64,000 bases of DNA. Origin: Quercus robur. Lineage: Eukaryota > Streptophyta > Magnoliopsida > Fagales > Fagaceae. The position numbers and the translations under genes were made by a program. Position 1 is the stretch's first letter. The number at the start of each line of letters is the position of its first letter. Under the pieces are notes generated by a model. That model was not told the DNA's origin. It saw only the letters and a list, made by a program, of their open reading frames with translations, and did not search any database. Positions 46,372-57,647 of the stretch are shown in pieces. The stretch covers positions 44,430,843 to 44,494,842 of the forward strand of contig NC_065538.1 of assembly GCF_932294415.1 (NCBI RefSeq), read 5' to 3'.

Positions 46372-47093
46372 TTTTCTATTTCATAAAAAAAAGTCTGTCC
46401 CTATTTTTGGGAGACTCCCTTCCTTTTATATCCCCTTTCTTTTCATCCTAACCCTCCATCTATATGCCTCCAAGTGCTCCTAAGGATACTTGTCCCATCA
46501 AAACTCTGTTGAAGGTGGTGGAAAGGGCTGCTAGCTGTGAAGTTACTGTTCATAGGTCATTTTCTCATTAATGTAGCTGATAAGTTTAGTACGAGGCATT
46601 CAACGTGGAGGAGGAAAGTGTTCCTTCTAGGAAACTTCCTCTTCTCTTCCTTGCCTTCATTGCTACCCCTTCTCCTTACCCTAGAACATCACAAGACACC
46701 AATTATCTTGATTCCTCTTCCATCCTCGGGTGGGTGAAATCCTCAGAGCACATTTATCTCTTCGGATTTGGACTAAGCAATCAACTACCTAATCCAATCC
46801 TCCTCGGTCCTCGGACCCCTCACAATAGCCCTCTAAAACCTTGCTATCAAGAGCTACTTTGAGAGTAAGGTTTTAGTAGTAAGGGGGAGGTTGGTACGTG
46901 CTCAACGTGTTCCCACATGGAGACGTTGCTTCATATATCTTCTAAACATTCCTAACATTTTGGTATCCACATTCCTGCAGTTATTGCATCAGACGGCTGC
47001 TTGTCCCCCCACGTTCTACAGTGCGATGGTGATCACATGGTCTCATTTTTGTGGGATTTATGAGTGGGAAACTTACCGCTCTTTTTCAACCCC
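46372..47093. mobile_element. Right part of Tat remnant 2 LTR and aORF upstream region
   Basis: Continues the region at 38330-38601. On minus a TATA-like GATATAAAAGG lies near 46430. The open frames at 46537-47100 on plus are not conserved. The boundary between LTR and internal region (about 46870-46900) is not resolved. Confidence 0.4.
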
Positions 47094-47100
47094 TATATAA
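47094..47100 (+). promoter_or_regulatory. TATA-like box of the antisense gene, Tat remnant 2
   Basis: TATATAA in CCCCTATATAAAGAG, 96 nt before the 5'-UTR donor at 47190. Confidence 0.6.
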
Positions 47101-47124
47101 AGAGAGACTAAGGGTAATTCTTTC

Positions 47125-49705
47125 CCTTTACACACTTTCTACAAATTTTCTTTGAAGTAGCAATCCAAGGAAAACTTCTTCTAGTGCTTGTAAGTGCCTT
47201 TAGCCCTTCATTCAACATTTTAAAGAAAACTTTTCTCTTTTTCTCCTACTTATTTCCCTCGATAGGAAAATATGGGTAGATTCACCAAATTAGTTGATAC
47301 CCCCGAGGGCATGACCACTTTTAAGGCTAAGTATAGAATCCCAGAGAATGTTGAACTTCAACATTGCAAACTAAGGGAGTGGTTGGTTATAAATGAATCA
47401 CCTGGGGCAGTAATCATTCCCATGATTGCCTTTATAAAAGGAGGAATGGAGATTCCTATGGGTAGGGTAACTAGGGATTTTCTTATTAACTTTAGGTTGT
47501 CCCTGACCCAATGTTCTCCCAACCTTTTTAGGGTCCTCGGTAGTGTAGATATGATAAACCGAAAAATGGGAACCAACCTTACATGTCACGACGTGAATTG
47601 GGTATATAATTGCCAAAAGGAAAAAGACACAGGTTATTATTTTAGGTGTATAGTACCATTCGTTAGGTTGATTTCTTGTATTCTCGAATCGAATAAGGGT
47701 ATGGATAAAGACTTCCTTATCATCTCAAGTGAATGACATGATGGTTTGCACTGCCCTACCTAAGATGGGGAACCAGGTGGGATACCCGAGAACCTAGAAT
47801 AACTTAGATTGCCCTCTTTCCCTATCTCGCTACTTTTACTCATAAAGAGAATTTTATTTAATTTTCTATATTATTTTGTTTAAAAACTAATTCCTTTCCT
47901 TTCCTTTTCCTCGGTAGACGAATTTCACACTGCCTTAAACAAAAATCTGGTGAACTTTACAGACCTCAATTGGATTCTTCAATCAGAGATCTTCCTCCAT
48001 CGAGACAGACAACTTTGGGTGGTCCACGTGATCCTAGGGTTCAAGCCTATCTCCACTCACTTTCAATCTTCCAAGCACATGATTAAAGCAAAGGAACGGA
48101 AGCTAGCCTTCATCGACATAGCTATCCTCGGATTCCTAAACAAACCTCCACCTTCTAGTACACCAAATGCTCAGCTGCCCTCCCCACTTGCAGCTAAGCT
48201 CCTTTATTCCCACGAGCAACCTCTTCCCTTTGACAATGAAAGGGAAGAGCTAAGTAGCGAACCAACTCAGGAGGTACGAGATAAAGATTTTGAAATCTTT
48301 TATGAGGAAGATCTTGAGGACTCTCCAACACTCGCCCGTCGCCATCTTGTTGCTGCACAAGTCAGTACTAGTTAGGAAGCAGTGAACATTCTTGAAGCCA
48401 TGGTGCTGGAGGAGAAAATGCCCGACCTGCTGGCATTACTCACCGCCCATGTGGGGGGGGAGATGCCTCCGTGGTACCTATTGTACCGCGGCCACCTACT
48501 CCTGCCCCATCCCATATTCCAACTGCTGATGCCCCTGATAAGAAGAGAAAAAGGGGAAAGCAAACTGAGGATTCTGAAGAAAGGGAGATACCCCAACCCA
48601 CACAACAGCCCTCTACCAAGGAGCTCAGAGTCATAAGGGCTCAACAAAAGAAAGGCACTTCTACCAGGGTTGGCAGAGGCATTGAGAATGAGCAGCGGTC
48701 CAAGGTCACTATATGGAATCCTGCCTTTGTGCTCAACTCGGGGGACTCTGTCACCTCTGAGGCATCCCTTAGGGGTGCTTAGAAATTTAGATCTAGGCTG
48801 GTGTCTGAGTGCTTGGAGAAGGCACTGCTCATTCCTAATGACATGTAGGAGTTGAAGGGGTTGAGGAAACGTGAAGTGTTCCTCTCGTTGAAGAGGGATC
48901 TTACAAAGGTTCATCAGGCACCTCTACATTTCTACAATTCTCTCATATTACTTAACAAGATTATAACTTATGTAAGTAATTTCTTTGAAAACAGGCAGTG
49001 CAAGCAACCTTTGTAGCCGAGGAGTAGGTTGACCATTCTTTGTCCAAGTCTCAGGAGGCAGAGGGTAAGCTGGTACAATCGAACAAGGCCTTAGCTAACT
49101 TTGAGAAAAAGTATAAGGACTCGATTTTTCACTTAGCTAAGGCCGAAAAAGGGCGCAAAAACGCTGAGGCTACCCTAGTAGGGTTTGAAAGGCAAGCTAA
49201 AGTGTTGCAGGCTTCTCTGAAGAAGAGCGAAATGCAGCTAGCCTTGGCCAATGAGCAAATTAAACGCTAGCAAAAGCAGCTCAAGGGCAAAGATGCTAAA
49301 AAGGTGAAGGTTGAGCAAGCAGCCTATGACACTGGTATGACCAAGACTGCCCAAAGTCTTACTGCTCAGTTCAGAGACGTACCTTGGGCTTTTTGCCTCG
49401 AAGTCTGGGGTGAAGCCCTCAATACTACTGGGGTTAGTGCTGATGCTGATTTGAGGGGAACTGATAAGGTTTATTACCCTCTAGCTCTAAGCATTGCTCC
49501 TAGCTCTGCTCTTCCTCCTCCTGATTCGAGCTCTGCCTCATCGGCATCGAAGTCCACAACAATCCCGACTTCTACACCTTTTGTTGGAAAGGAAAAGGAA
49601 CAACAACCTCCATCCCCAGTGGTAAAGTTAGAGCCAAAAGATGTTGTAGAGGTTGAGCAACTGAAAAAGAAAAAGAAGAAAAAAGAGAAGGAGGTTGCTG
49701 CCTAG
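47125..49705 (+). pseudogene. Antisense ORF (aORF) of Tat remnant 2, PF04195-like, spliced
   Basis: A 76-nt 5'-UTR intron (47190-47265, CTT|GTAAGT to GATAG|) ends six bases before the ATG at 47272. Exon 1 (MGRFTKLVDTPEGMTTF, AKYRIPENVEL, VIIPMIAFIKGGMEIPMGRV, NLFRVLGSVDMI) resembles the putative gypsy-type domain PF04195 (Transposase_28). It is cut by TGA at 47734 and by a TAA that replace codons kept in remnant 3 (W and Q class). Exon 2 from 47918 (after TCGGTAG) holds LNWILQSEIFLHRDRQLW; an amber lies at 48373, then a frameshift in an 8-G run near 48455, then a basic stretch KKRKRGKQTED. A last exon from about 48995 (after GAAAACAG) is a coiled coil (ANFEKKYKDSIFHLAKAEKG) with RDVPWAFCLEVWGEALNTTG and a Lys-rich end. 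Function unknown. Confidence 0.7.
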
Positions 49706-49979
49706 TTATTCCTAGCTTAGCACTTAGGCTAATTTTGTAATGGGCTAGGTTTAGATAACGCCCTTCTCTTTTTTCTTTTGATGTAATCAACGTTTTGGAC
49801 TGAATGAATATATCCAACTTTTGTGTCATTTCTATTCTGCATGAATTTCAACTCTCTACTTTATCAAGTATAACGCATGTTCTTTTGACTTTAATACATA
49901 ACCTTAAGTATGTTACACCATCTTAAATTCAACTTAATCTTAATAGCACATTCCCCAAGCTCAAATGGATTTTTAACCA

Positions 49980-50600
49980 AACCTATGAGATTGAACCTTA
50001 TTTACCTTAAGGTTAAGTCTTTTTGACATCTGATCATTCTCTTAATTTACCCAAGACTTAGGAGTTGAAGATTCAAATAAGACCAAGTTTTAATTCACCC
50101 AAGGTTTATGACCAAGGAGTTGAACAAAGTCAAGATGTTATGTAACACTTAGTCAAATTCATAAGAGAGCTAATTTACCCAAGGCTTGTGACCCGAGAAG
50201 TCGAACAAGGCCGAGGTTTTGTTTAACTTTTAACCAATTTCACATAAGGGTTAATTTACCCAAGAATTGTGACCTGAGGAGTTGAAGAAGAAAGGTTAAC
50301 ACGTAGTAGTTTTCACACAAGAGTTAATTTACCTAAGACTTGTGACCCGAGAAGTCGAACAAGGCTGAGGTTCTATTTAACACTTAACCAATTTCACATA
50401 AGGGTTAATTTACCCAAGGACTATTACCTAAGGAGTTGAACAAGACTGAGGTTTTATTTAACACCTAGTAGTTTTCACACAAGAGTTAATTTACCCAAGG
50501 CTTGTGATCTGAGGAGTTGAACAAGATTGAGGTTCTATTTAACACTTAACTAATTTCACATAAGAGTTAATTTACCCAAGGACTGTGACCCAAGGAGTTA
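49980..50600 (+). repeat. Tandem array between converging aORF and pol, unit about 95 bp, alternating types
   Basis: About seven units share GTTAATTTACCCAAGG, TGTGACC, GAGGAGTTGAACAAG and GAGGTT. They alternate between a type with ACCAATTTCACATAAGGG and a type with AGTAGTTTTCACACAAGAG, giving a higher-order period near 190 bp. The array lies exactly between the end of the aORF (49705) and the end of pol (50598), as in remnant 1. Confidence 0.85.
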
Positions 50601-51650
50601 ATTTACCTTGTTGTCAAATTGCAACCCGTTATCCAAAATCAATGTCTCTGGGATCCCGAACCTCATGATAATATTTTTCCAAACAAACTTCTTCACATCT
50701 ACATTTCGGATATTTGCTAAGGCTTTAGCTTCAATCCATTTTGTTAAATAATCCGTAGCTACAATGGCAAACCTCCTATTACCGGTGGCCCGAAGAAATG
50801 GCCCCACAATGTCTAGTCCCTACTAGGCGAAGGGCCACAGATTGGAGATCGGGTTTAGGTTTCCTCGCAGTTGGTGGATATTTGGAGCGTGCTTCTAATA
50901 CCAATCACATTTTTTAACATACTCGACAGCATCCCTTTGCATGTTTGGCCACCAAAATCCTTGCATCATTACTCGGTGTGCTAATGATTGTCCTACCATG
51001 TGACTATCGCAAATCCCTTCATGTAATTCGGTTAGGAGACCCTCCACAACTCCTGGGTGAAGACATAACAAATAAGGTCCTCCAAATGATGGTCGATACA
51101 ACCTCTTGTCCTTAGACAACTGAAATCGAGCTGAAATCCTTCGTATCTTTTTGGCCTCTTTTGCTTCGCTCGGGAGGACACCATATGATATAAATGAAAT
51201 AATAGGATCCATCCAGCTCGGATCGAGTGTCGATACTACGTCTACACACTGTTGACATTTTGCTTGGATGGTTCAACACCTCTATAGAAATTATACGAGG
51301 AACATAGTCACCCATGGATGAAGCCAAAGTGGCCAATGAATCTACATGACTGTTTAGTCCCCTGGAGATCTGGGACACCTTCAGTCTTTGAAAGCTCAAA
51401 CTCGTAGTGTGCTAACTTGCTTCGAGTATTTAGCCATCCGAGAGTCTCTTGCTTTAAAACTTCCTTCTGCTTGACCCACCACCAAACGCAAATCTGAGAA
51501 GATCTCTACCTCTCCGGCATCCAACTTCTTAGCTTCCCTAAGCCCGGCAATCAACGCTTCATACTTAGCTTTGTTATTGGAAGCCCGGAAGCTTAACCTT
51601 AACGAGTTCTCCAACCTTATGCCTTCAGGCGAAACAAGTACGATCCCTAT
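50598..51650 (-). pseudogene. Ty3/gypsy (Tat-type) RNase H-integrase remnant 2
   Basis: On minus: RNase H (ARIGIVLVSPEGIRLENSL, ASNNKAKYEALIAGL, EVEIFSDLRLVVGQ), a linker with LKVSQISRGLNSHVDSLATL, the integrase zinc region (ELHEGICDSHMVGQSLAHR, ending CDWYQ with one Cys lost), and the core with Asp in GLDIVGPF and Asp in LILDNG. The core ends at a stop just after FDNKVN, so the catalytic Glu and the C-terminal part are missing and the array follows directly. Stops and frame shifts are frequent. Its 5' end stops inside RNase H near 51650. Confidence 0.8.
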
Positions 51651-51890
51651 CCTTGCTCCTCAAAACAAAGAAAATTCATTTTTGTACCTTAATTCAATCC
51701 GAAGATGCAAAATCCCAAACACTTCGCTAATCACTAGCTCCAGAGCACCATAGTCGTAAGGTAGCTCAGGCAACGAGAAGCTCTGCAACCCATGAATGTG
51801 GCCAACTGCTAGCCCTAGAGATAGGGATTTTCTACTCACACTTCGAAGAGCCACACACTTTTATTGGTGTTAGTAATTAATAATTATTGC
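51651..51890 (-). other. Unassigned ORF beside the pol remnant
   Basis: An open frame near 51854-51660 reads ALRSVSRKSLSLGLAVGH and continues without stop. It is not part of RNase H and I do not recognise it. It may be sequence joined at the truncation point. Confidence 0.25.
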
Positions 51891-52270
51891 TTAGTGACGT
51901 CTTTGTCTTTCTTTTTCTTTTTCTTTTCCTTTTTCCTTTTTCTATTTATAGTAAAAAATCTTTTTCTTTTACTTTTTCTATTTGCAGTAAAAGAAAACGA
52001 TGAATAATAAAAATAAAGCGAAAGAGAAGAATAAAAAGGAGAGTCTAACACATAATGAGATGAGTGAAAGAAGTACCAAGAGAAAAGAGTAGCAGTGAGT
52101 GGAGGAGAAGGAGAGTCTAACACATAATGAGATGAGTGAAAGAAGTACCAAGACGGTCTTTGTCTTTCTTTTTTTTCTTTTTCTTTTTCTTTTTCTTTTT
52201 CTTTTCCTTTTTCCTTTTTTCTATTTATAGTAAGAAATCTTTTCTTTTACTTTTTCCATTTGCAGTAACT
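51890..52270. repeat. Complex direct duplication, pyrimidine-rich
   Basis: A CTTT-rich block followed by CTATTTATAGTAA and CTATTTGCAGTAA occurs at 51893-51988 and again at 52155-52268. Within the spacer, GAGAGTCTAACACATAATGAG occurs at about 52039 and 52110. Two rounds of duplication are implied. Confidence 0.75.
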
Positions 52271-52524
52271 TCAAACGGTGTGTTTGAGTTGAAAAGTTAA
52301 GTCCCCACTCCACCGTCTGTGAGTGAGATACTGAGATTCCAGTTGCTTGCAACTGGATTTGGATCCGGTGCAATACCTAGGAATGGTTGAGATTGATAGT
52401 TGCAAAAAGAAACTTTTGATCTCAACCATTGATTAAAAAAAGTTAAGAAAAATAGAGAAGCAAGAGAAAGACCAGAAGAAATGAGAGCGAGGGTAGATAA
52501 GAAAAAGGAAAAGTCTAGGACTAC

Positions 52525-52670
52525 ATAATTTTTCACAACTTTTTACCACAATTTTGATGTGATAAAGTGTGATTAGTAAAGAAAAAATGGTGGCTTCATG
52601 TGTAAGTGATAGTTAACTGCTCACAATCTGCCACATTAGAGTTGTGGCAAAAAAGTTATAAAATAATTTG
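52525..52670. mobile_element. Foldback MITE, about 145 bp
   Basis: The left arm TTTCACAACTTTTTACCACAA (near 52531) pairs with the right arm GTTGTGGCAAAAAAGTTAT (near 52641). A related foldback lies at 58792-58930. Confidence 0.6.
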
Positions 52671-53083
52671 TATTACTAAAAATACTCTAAGAAAAAAACA
52701 ATCCATATCAAACGAGAGGGCTGACAGGGTCAGAAATAGCTTTAATTAAAGATGAAACTTTAATTAATGGAACTGAAAACGGCGTACGACAAGCATAGGA
52801 AAAGCAACTTTGTTTAAATTGTTTATTGGATGTCAACGTCAAAAGTCATTCCAAATTTTTAAAAAAATGGGAAAGATGGAAGATAGAGACTGACAGATAT
52901 ACATCTAACTAGAGTGAAAGACAGAGACGGGTAGACGCTTGACTCCATTCCAAAATGGAGAAAAATGGGAAAGAGGGAAAGAAAAAAAGGTCGCAAAATT
53001 AAAGGGTAAAGCGGAGAAGGTGGCTGGAGCTGGAGGTAAAAAGTAAAGAAGTGAATGAAAGTTTTGGGTTACTGCTAAGCTTT

Positions 53084-53869
53084 CACTACACCAAAATAAG
53101 TCTATTACATTAAGTGTTAATACAACAAAATTAGTATAGTGGTATTAGACATAATATCACATCTAAAAATTAAAAGTAATTGCAATAGTAACTTAAAAAT
53201 AGTAAATTATTACATTAATAATAATTAGTTGTATTAATTTATAATTTTCAGTTGCAATAGAGATTTTAATACTAAATTGAATTTAGAAATTTTTTTGCAA
53301 TAACTTAAATTGAAGAAACCATTGTAATAACTTGATACCAATTATACATTTTGCGATATATTATAATAGAAATTTCAAAGAGATGGCTTATTGCAACAAA
53401 TTTAACATTGCAATAACTAAAATATCAATTATTTTACAATCTATTGCAATGACAAATATGAAGCTGCAATGAATATATTATTACAATGATCTAATTCCAA
53501 TTATTTTACAATATATTGTAAGAAAAAAATATGAAAAAATAACTATTACAATAAATATACCGTTGCAATAATTTGAACCCAAATTATTTTTGTCAATTCT
53601 TTACAATCTATTGTAATAAAATTCAAGAAATAATAGCCTATTGCTACAAGATATTCAAAGTATTAAATTTTTTATTGCAATATAAATATATTATTACATC
53701 AAAATTTTCATTAAAATATTTAAGGTTTACTGCAACAAAAAATTTTTGTAGCACAAACTTATTACCTCAAATTTTATTGCAATACTTCGCATAAACTATT
53801 GCAATGACTTCGATGTTATTGTAACGATTTTTTTTTTTTTGGTTGTAATAAACATTTTTTGTTGTAGTG
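53084..53869. mobile_element. CACTA-type MITE with 3-bp TSD
   Basis: The ends are CACTACACCAAAATAAG (left) and the reverse complement of CACTACAACAAAAAATG (right), flanked by TTT on both sides (53081-53083, 53870-53872). The interior is packed with short motifs of the form TATTGCAAT or TATTACAAT in both directions, like the subterminal repeats of En/Spm elements. No transposase. Confidence 0.8.
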
Positions 53870-54540
53870 TTTTGTCGTTTTTTATTTGGTTTCTTGTACA
53901 ATGCAGACAGGGACGGACTTAGCCTTGGGCTGGGGGGGAGGGGGGGGGGGGCTTTTGAAAAAAAAAAATTCTTAGTATGAGTGTACACAAAGAAAAATTT
54001 CACATTTGCCCCAAAATATGCAATCTTGGCTCCCTCCCTCCAAAAAAGTTATAAATTGGCCTATGAAATCCAAAAGTATATGTTCTATTCTATCCCTTTT
54101 GCCCAGTTGCCTGAAGAATAATTACAATAACCTTTGGAAAATAACAAAAAATGGTCCAAAGAAACCCAATTGCCCAAAAAATAATATGAATTACCTGCAG
54201 ACAAAGAAACCCAATTGCCCTTAAAATAACATAAATTACCTATAGACAAACTAATATTGACAAAAAAAGTAAAGAACAAATTTGGCATTATCAAATTCAA
54301 ATGTATGAATTTCAGTTCACATGGTGTGAACTGTGAAGTGCTTAATATTATATTTTTTAAGTTACTTTTTAAAAGGTTTTTAGTTGTGTTTGCTGTAATA
54401 GTTATGTTTATTTTTTTATTAAAAAAATTATATAATGAGTTTGCTGTAAGGATGAATGTGAAGACATTTTACTTTTTATTTGCCCAGTTTGCTGTAAGGA
54501 CATTTTACTTTTTATTTTTTTAAGTTACTCTAAGGATGAA
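53870..54540. other. Spacer with a poly-G patch and a two-copy repeat
   Basis: GGGCTGGGGGGGAG then a run of 11 G lies at 53928-53951. The phrase AAACCCAATTGCCC followed by ATAA...AATTACCT occurs twice between about 54163 and 54245. TTTGCTGTAAGGA recurs near 54440 and 54489. No gene. Confidence 0.55.
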
Positions 54541-55561
54541 TGTGAAGAGCCGGCCTCCTCCTCTGGGATAACTACTGGGGGAAAGACACGTTGGGGAGGT
54601 AACTGAATAGGAGGCAAGTCTGTATCAGCGGGGAACCTTGGTATGGACACGTCAATCCGTGCTAATCTCGGACTACCGGCCCTTATAGCTTGTCCGGCTT
54701 CTACCTGGGCTCGAGTGAGCGGAGTGTAATCCAAAATCAAAGGAGCCGACCGTAGTTGTCCGTCCTCGCTAACAAAAATCTCGGACCTCAGGAGGTAATT
54801 TAGGGCCGGGATATTGACTAGGCTCAGCCGAGGAGTTGTTCGTCCCTTGTCTGCAAAGGCCGTTAAAAGATTTATGTTAGTCCGAGGAGACATGCAACCA
54901 AACCAACAAGTTTAAAAAAAAAAAAAAAAAGGGGGAGGAGCTTGAAACCAAAGTCCTCCCCACGGAATCTAGTTCTACGACACCCCACCTGGCTTTCCCG
55001 CCCTAGTCGGACAGTGAGGGCCGTCATACCATGGCCCGGAGACGATCAAATGGTCGTCCTTCAAGCCTTTGCTAGACTTCGGAAGGCAGGATATCAACCT
55101 CACTTCGTCAGTCCTAGACTTTAGATAGTATGTGTCGCCGAGCTTATGGCATTCATAAAGATGAACCACGTCGTGCCATGAGAGGCCGAGGTTCATCTGA
55201 TCGTTCAGGGTTTCGACACACCCCAGGATCCGGAACAGATTAGCGGTGCATTGATGGGGGGCCAACCTATGACCACGTAGGTAATCCCTAGTTATTCTCC
55301 CCATTGGAATAGTCATTCCTCCTTCCACGAAGGCTATCATTGGAATTGCGACTTCTCCTGTTCTCCGTTTGAGCAAAATGTCCTCCAGATGACAGTACTC
55401 TAAACCTACTTCCGGTGGGATACGATACTTCGCCCTGAAGCCCGCCATACCGGCCGGAGAATCTACCATTTTCTCAAGCCTACCCATCCCCTCTAATCCT
55501 AAAAACAACTTGAAGGCAATATGATTAATGAAGAATAATGGAGAAGAAGCGCGAACTTACG
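54525..55561 (-). pseudogene. Antisense ORF (aORF) of Tat remnant 3, PF04195-like
   Basis: On minus, a 62-nt 5'-UTR intron (55560-55499, CCC|GTAAGT to TTTTTAG|) ends 11 bases before the ATG at 55487. Exon 1 (MGRLEKMVDSPAGMAGF, AKYRIPPEVGLEY, VAIPMIAFVEGGMTIPMGRI, NLFRILGCVETL) is intact to about 54975 and is the best preserved copy of the domain seen broken in remnant 2. Exon 2 starts after TTTGCAG near 54855 (LVNIPALNYLLRSEIFVSED, then RIDVSIPRFPADTDLP). It is lost at about 54540, where flanking DNA supplies the stop. The rest of the gene and the pol are absent. It lies antisense to the plus-strand 3' LTR, as expected for Tat. Confidence 0.7.
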
Positions 55562-55689
55562 GGTAAGAGGCTCGAAGGAGTCTTCAAGAGAATGGCAGCG
55601 GAAGTAAGAACGGACTGAAGGAATAAGCTCTAAGAAGTTCTGAATATTGGAATGCTCGTCAAAAGTGAGGGACGAACGCCCTCAAAGCC

Positions 55690-55697
55690 TATTATAC
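55690..55697 (-). promoter_or_regulatory. TATA-like box of the antisense gene, Tat remnant 3
   Basis: GTATAATA on minus, about 137 nt before the 5'-UTR donor at 55560. Confidence 0.45.
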
Positions 55698-55979
55698 TCG
55701 GTAGAAGTTGAACAGACGCACTCGCGTCTAAGGCACGTGAAGCGCTGTCCACCGTAGATCCTGCCTCCAACCGTTGGATTGGACGAGTGTAAAACCTCGA
55801 AAGCTGCGGTTACTTTCCCCTGGGCCATTAACTGCCCACAGCATTAATGAGGCACGTAAAGGCGTGCCTTCCCCCCCTACACGTGTGAAGCAGTGGTTCA
55901 CCACGAGCCATCTAGTGAGCATCAAAATCCCGCCTTTTCTCCTCGGACCCAGAAAAAGGCCGGCATTTTGAGGGGCTAT

Positions 55980-56700
55980 TGTGGGGGGTAAAATCTGTCA
56001 GCTGATGTTGGGCCATAGTACATGTACCAAGCCCAGCCACGATAAAAAGAAAAGACATGGGCGTAGGATATCCCATCCCAACCATGATGGGCCGGGCCTG
56101 CTTAGGGGCGTCCGAGGAGGAGTACCTCCTCGGACTCACCAAGTGAGTGTCCCATTCGCACTCCATACCTGGCGAAAGGTCACCCAATACGAAGGAATAG
56201 TGCGTGACGTTCAGGAAGGAGGGAAACCACAACTGCCGCATTAAATGCCAAGGAACTACTTTTCCAGCCGCATTAATGTGGAAGGGACAGGAACGCAGAA
56301 TCATCTTGGCCAGTGCAACTCACAGAAAAGAGGAAGGATGACCTATGGGACAGGCACTCAAGTAGAGGGTCAGATGGTTGACAAGTGTAGGGTCATGATC
56401 TTAGGAAGGATGCTATATAAGAGAAGGAAATCCCCATAGAAAGGGGATCGCAAGCAGAAAGAAGAAAAAGATATAAAAGAGAAAGGAGATAGAAGTAGAA
56501 GAAACAGCCCCAGGGACCGTTACTCCAAAAGTTTGAAGGAATATCCATACGTCCAACTGGTTGCATGGCTTGGTCATAATTACGTTTCCTCTGTCCAAGA
56601 CCTAGTTCTGTTACCTACTCTCTACAAATTCATTGTTGAGGGACTTTTGGGCCAGAATCACCCGCCTGTTGGGCCTGAGCCCCAAAACCGCCCCCCTACA
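55980..56700 (+). mobile_element. 3' LTR of Tat remnant 3
   Basis: Begins TGTGGGGGG and ends CCCCCCTACA; the ends are inverted repeats with one mismatch. It has a TATA-like GCTATATAAGAGAAGG at about 56409. Orientation is plus, opposite to its aORF, matching the Tat order pol - antisense ORF - 3' LTR. Its partner LTR is not in the window. 721 bp. Confidence 0.75.
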
Positions 56701-57438
56701 TCACCATATATAAAATTGGTAATAGTTCATTAATTATAGAATAATGTAGAATTACCACGAATATATTATGATGTTAATTAACATAATGCAATTGAACAAG
56801 CTTATGTTAAGTTTGGTCTATACCAAATTTCTTTTTATTTATTTATTTATTTTTAATTTGGCCTCCCTCATTTCCGAATCTTGGTTCTGTTCCACAATTT
56901 TTTATTTATTTATTTTTAGTTTGGTAGAAGCTATGTTGTTTGTCTTGCCTTAAGGTTTATGATTACTCTGTTTTTGAGCCATTTATTAGTGAGTTTTGGG
57001 TTTAAAATTTTTCCATTTATTGGTGAGTTTTAGTAAAAAAAAACCTAATTAAATTTCAATGTGATTTTCTGCTAAGAAACTATCTGTTTCAAAGGCGTTT
57101 ATCATATTTGTGTTTTGTAAAACATTTTTATCATCATATAATGTAAATCTTGAATTATTCATGCTTCGTTCTATTTCCCTGGATTTGCCATTGGTTCCAC
57201 AGTTTTGTTTCTTGCTTAAATGGTTTTTGTCTAAATGCCTATCAATCAATAGGGCAATATTGAAAGTCTCAAAGTAGGAGTGAACAGTATGCTGCTTCCG
57301 TAAATCTTGTTACGTGTGTTCTTTTACTTATAAGTAGTGCCCAATTTGATTGACTTGATATGACCTAGATTTGGCTTATGTTTATTATCAGTTTGCTAAC
57401 ATCAACTAATGTTGAACCTTGTGTCTAATTATTTACAG
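56701..57438. other. AT-rich sequence, possibly an intron of the katanin fragment; no gene seen
   Basis: Contains TTTA repeats near 56834 and 56905. It leads directly into the acceptor ATTTACAG at 57431-57438. No upstream katanin exon (WD40 part) recognised. Confidence 0.5.
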
Positions 57439-57647
57439 GTGATTTATAGATATTGGGAAAGGAATGATGTTAAGGGGGTTATTGGTGCAATGGAGAAAAT
57501 GGCTGATCATGCTGTAAGTATATCTTAGCTTTGTTATTATTATTATTATTATTATTATTTTCCTTTTCCTACAAATTTATTTTCTAGCACTAGTTTTTGA
57601 AGAGATCTTGTCTTGTGCCTGCTAATACCTGAAGGATTTAATGTTCT

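Noticed and set aside
48372..48914. 180-codon minus-strand ORF
   Set aside because: It is the shadow of the Tat remnant 2 antisense gene, whose plus-strand frames show family homology in the same interval.
55981..56733. Several plus-strand ORFs between 55981 and 56733
   Set aside because: They lie inside the LTR of Tat remnant 3, overlap each other in different frames and show no family motifs.
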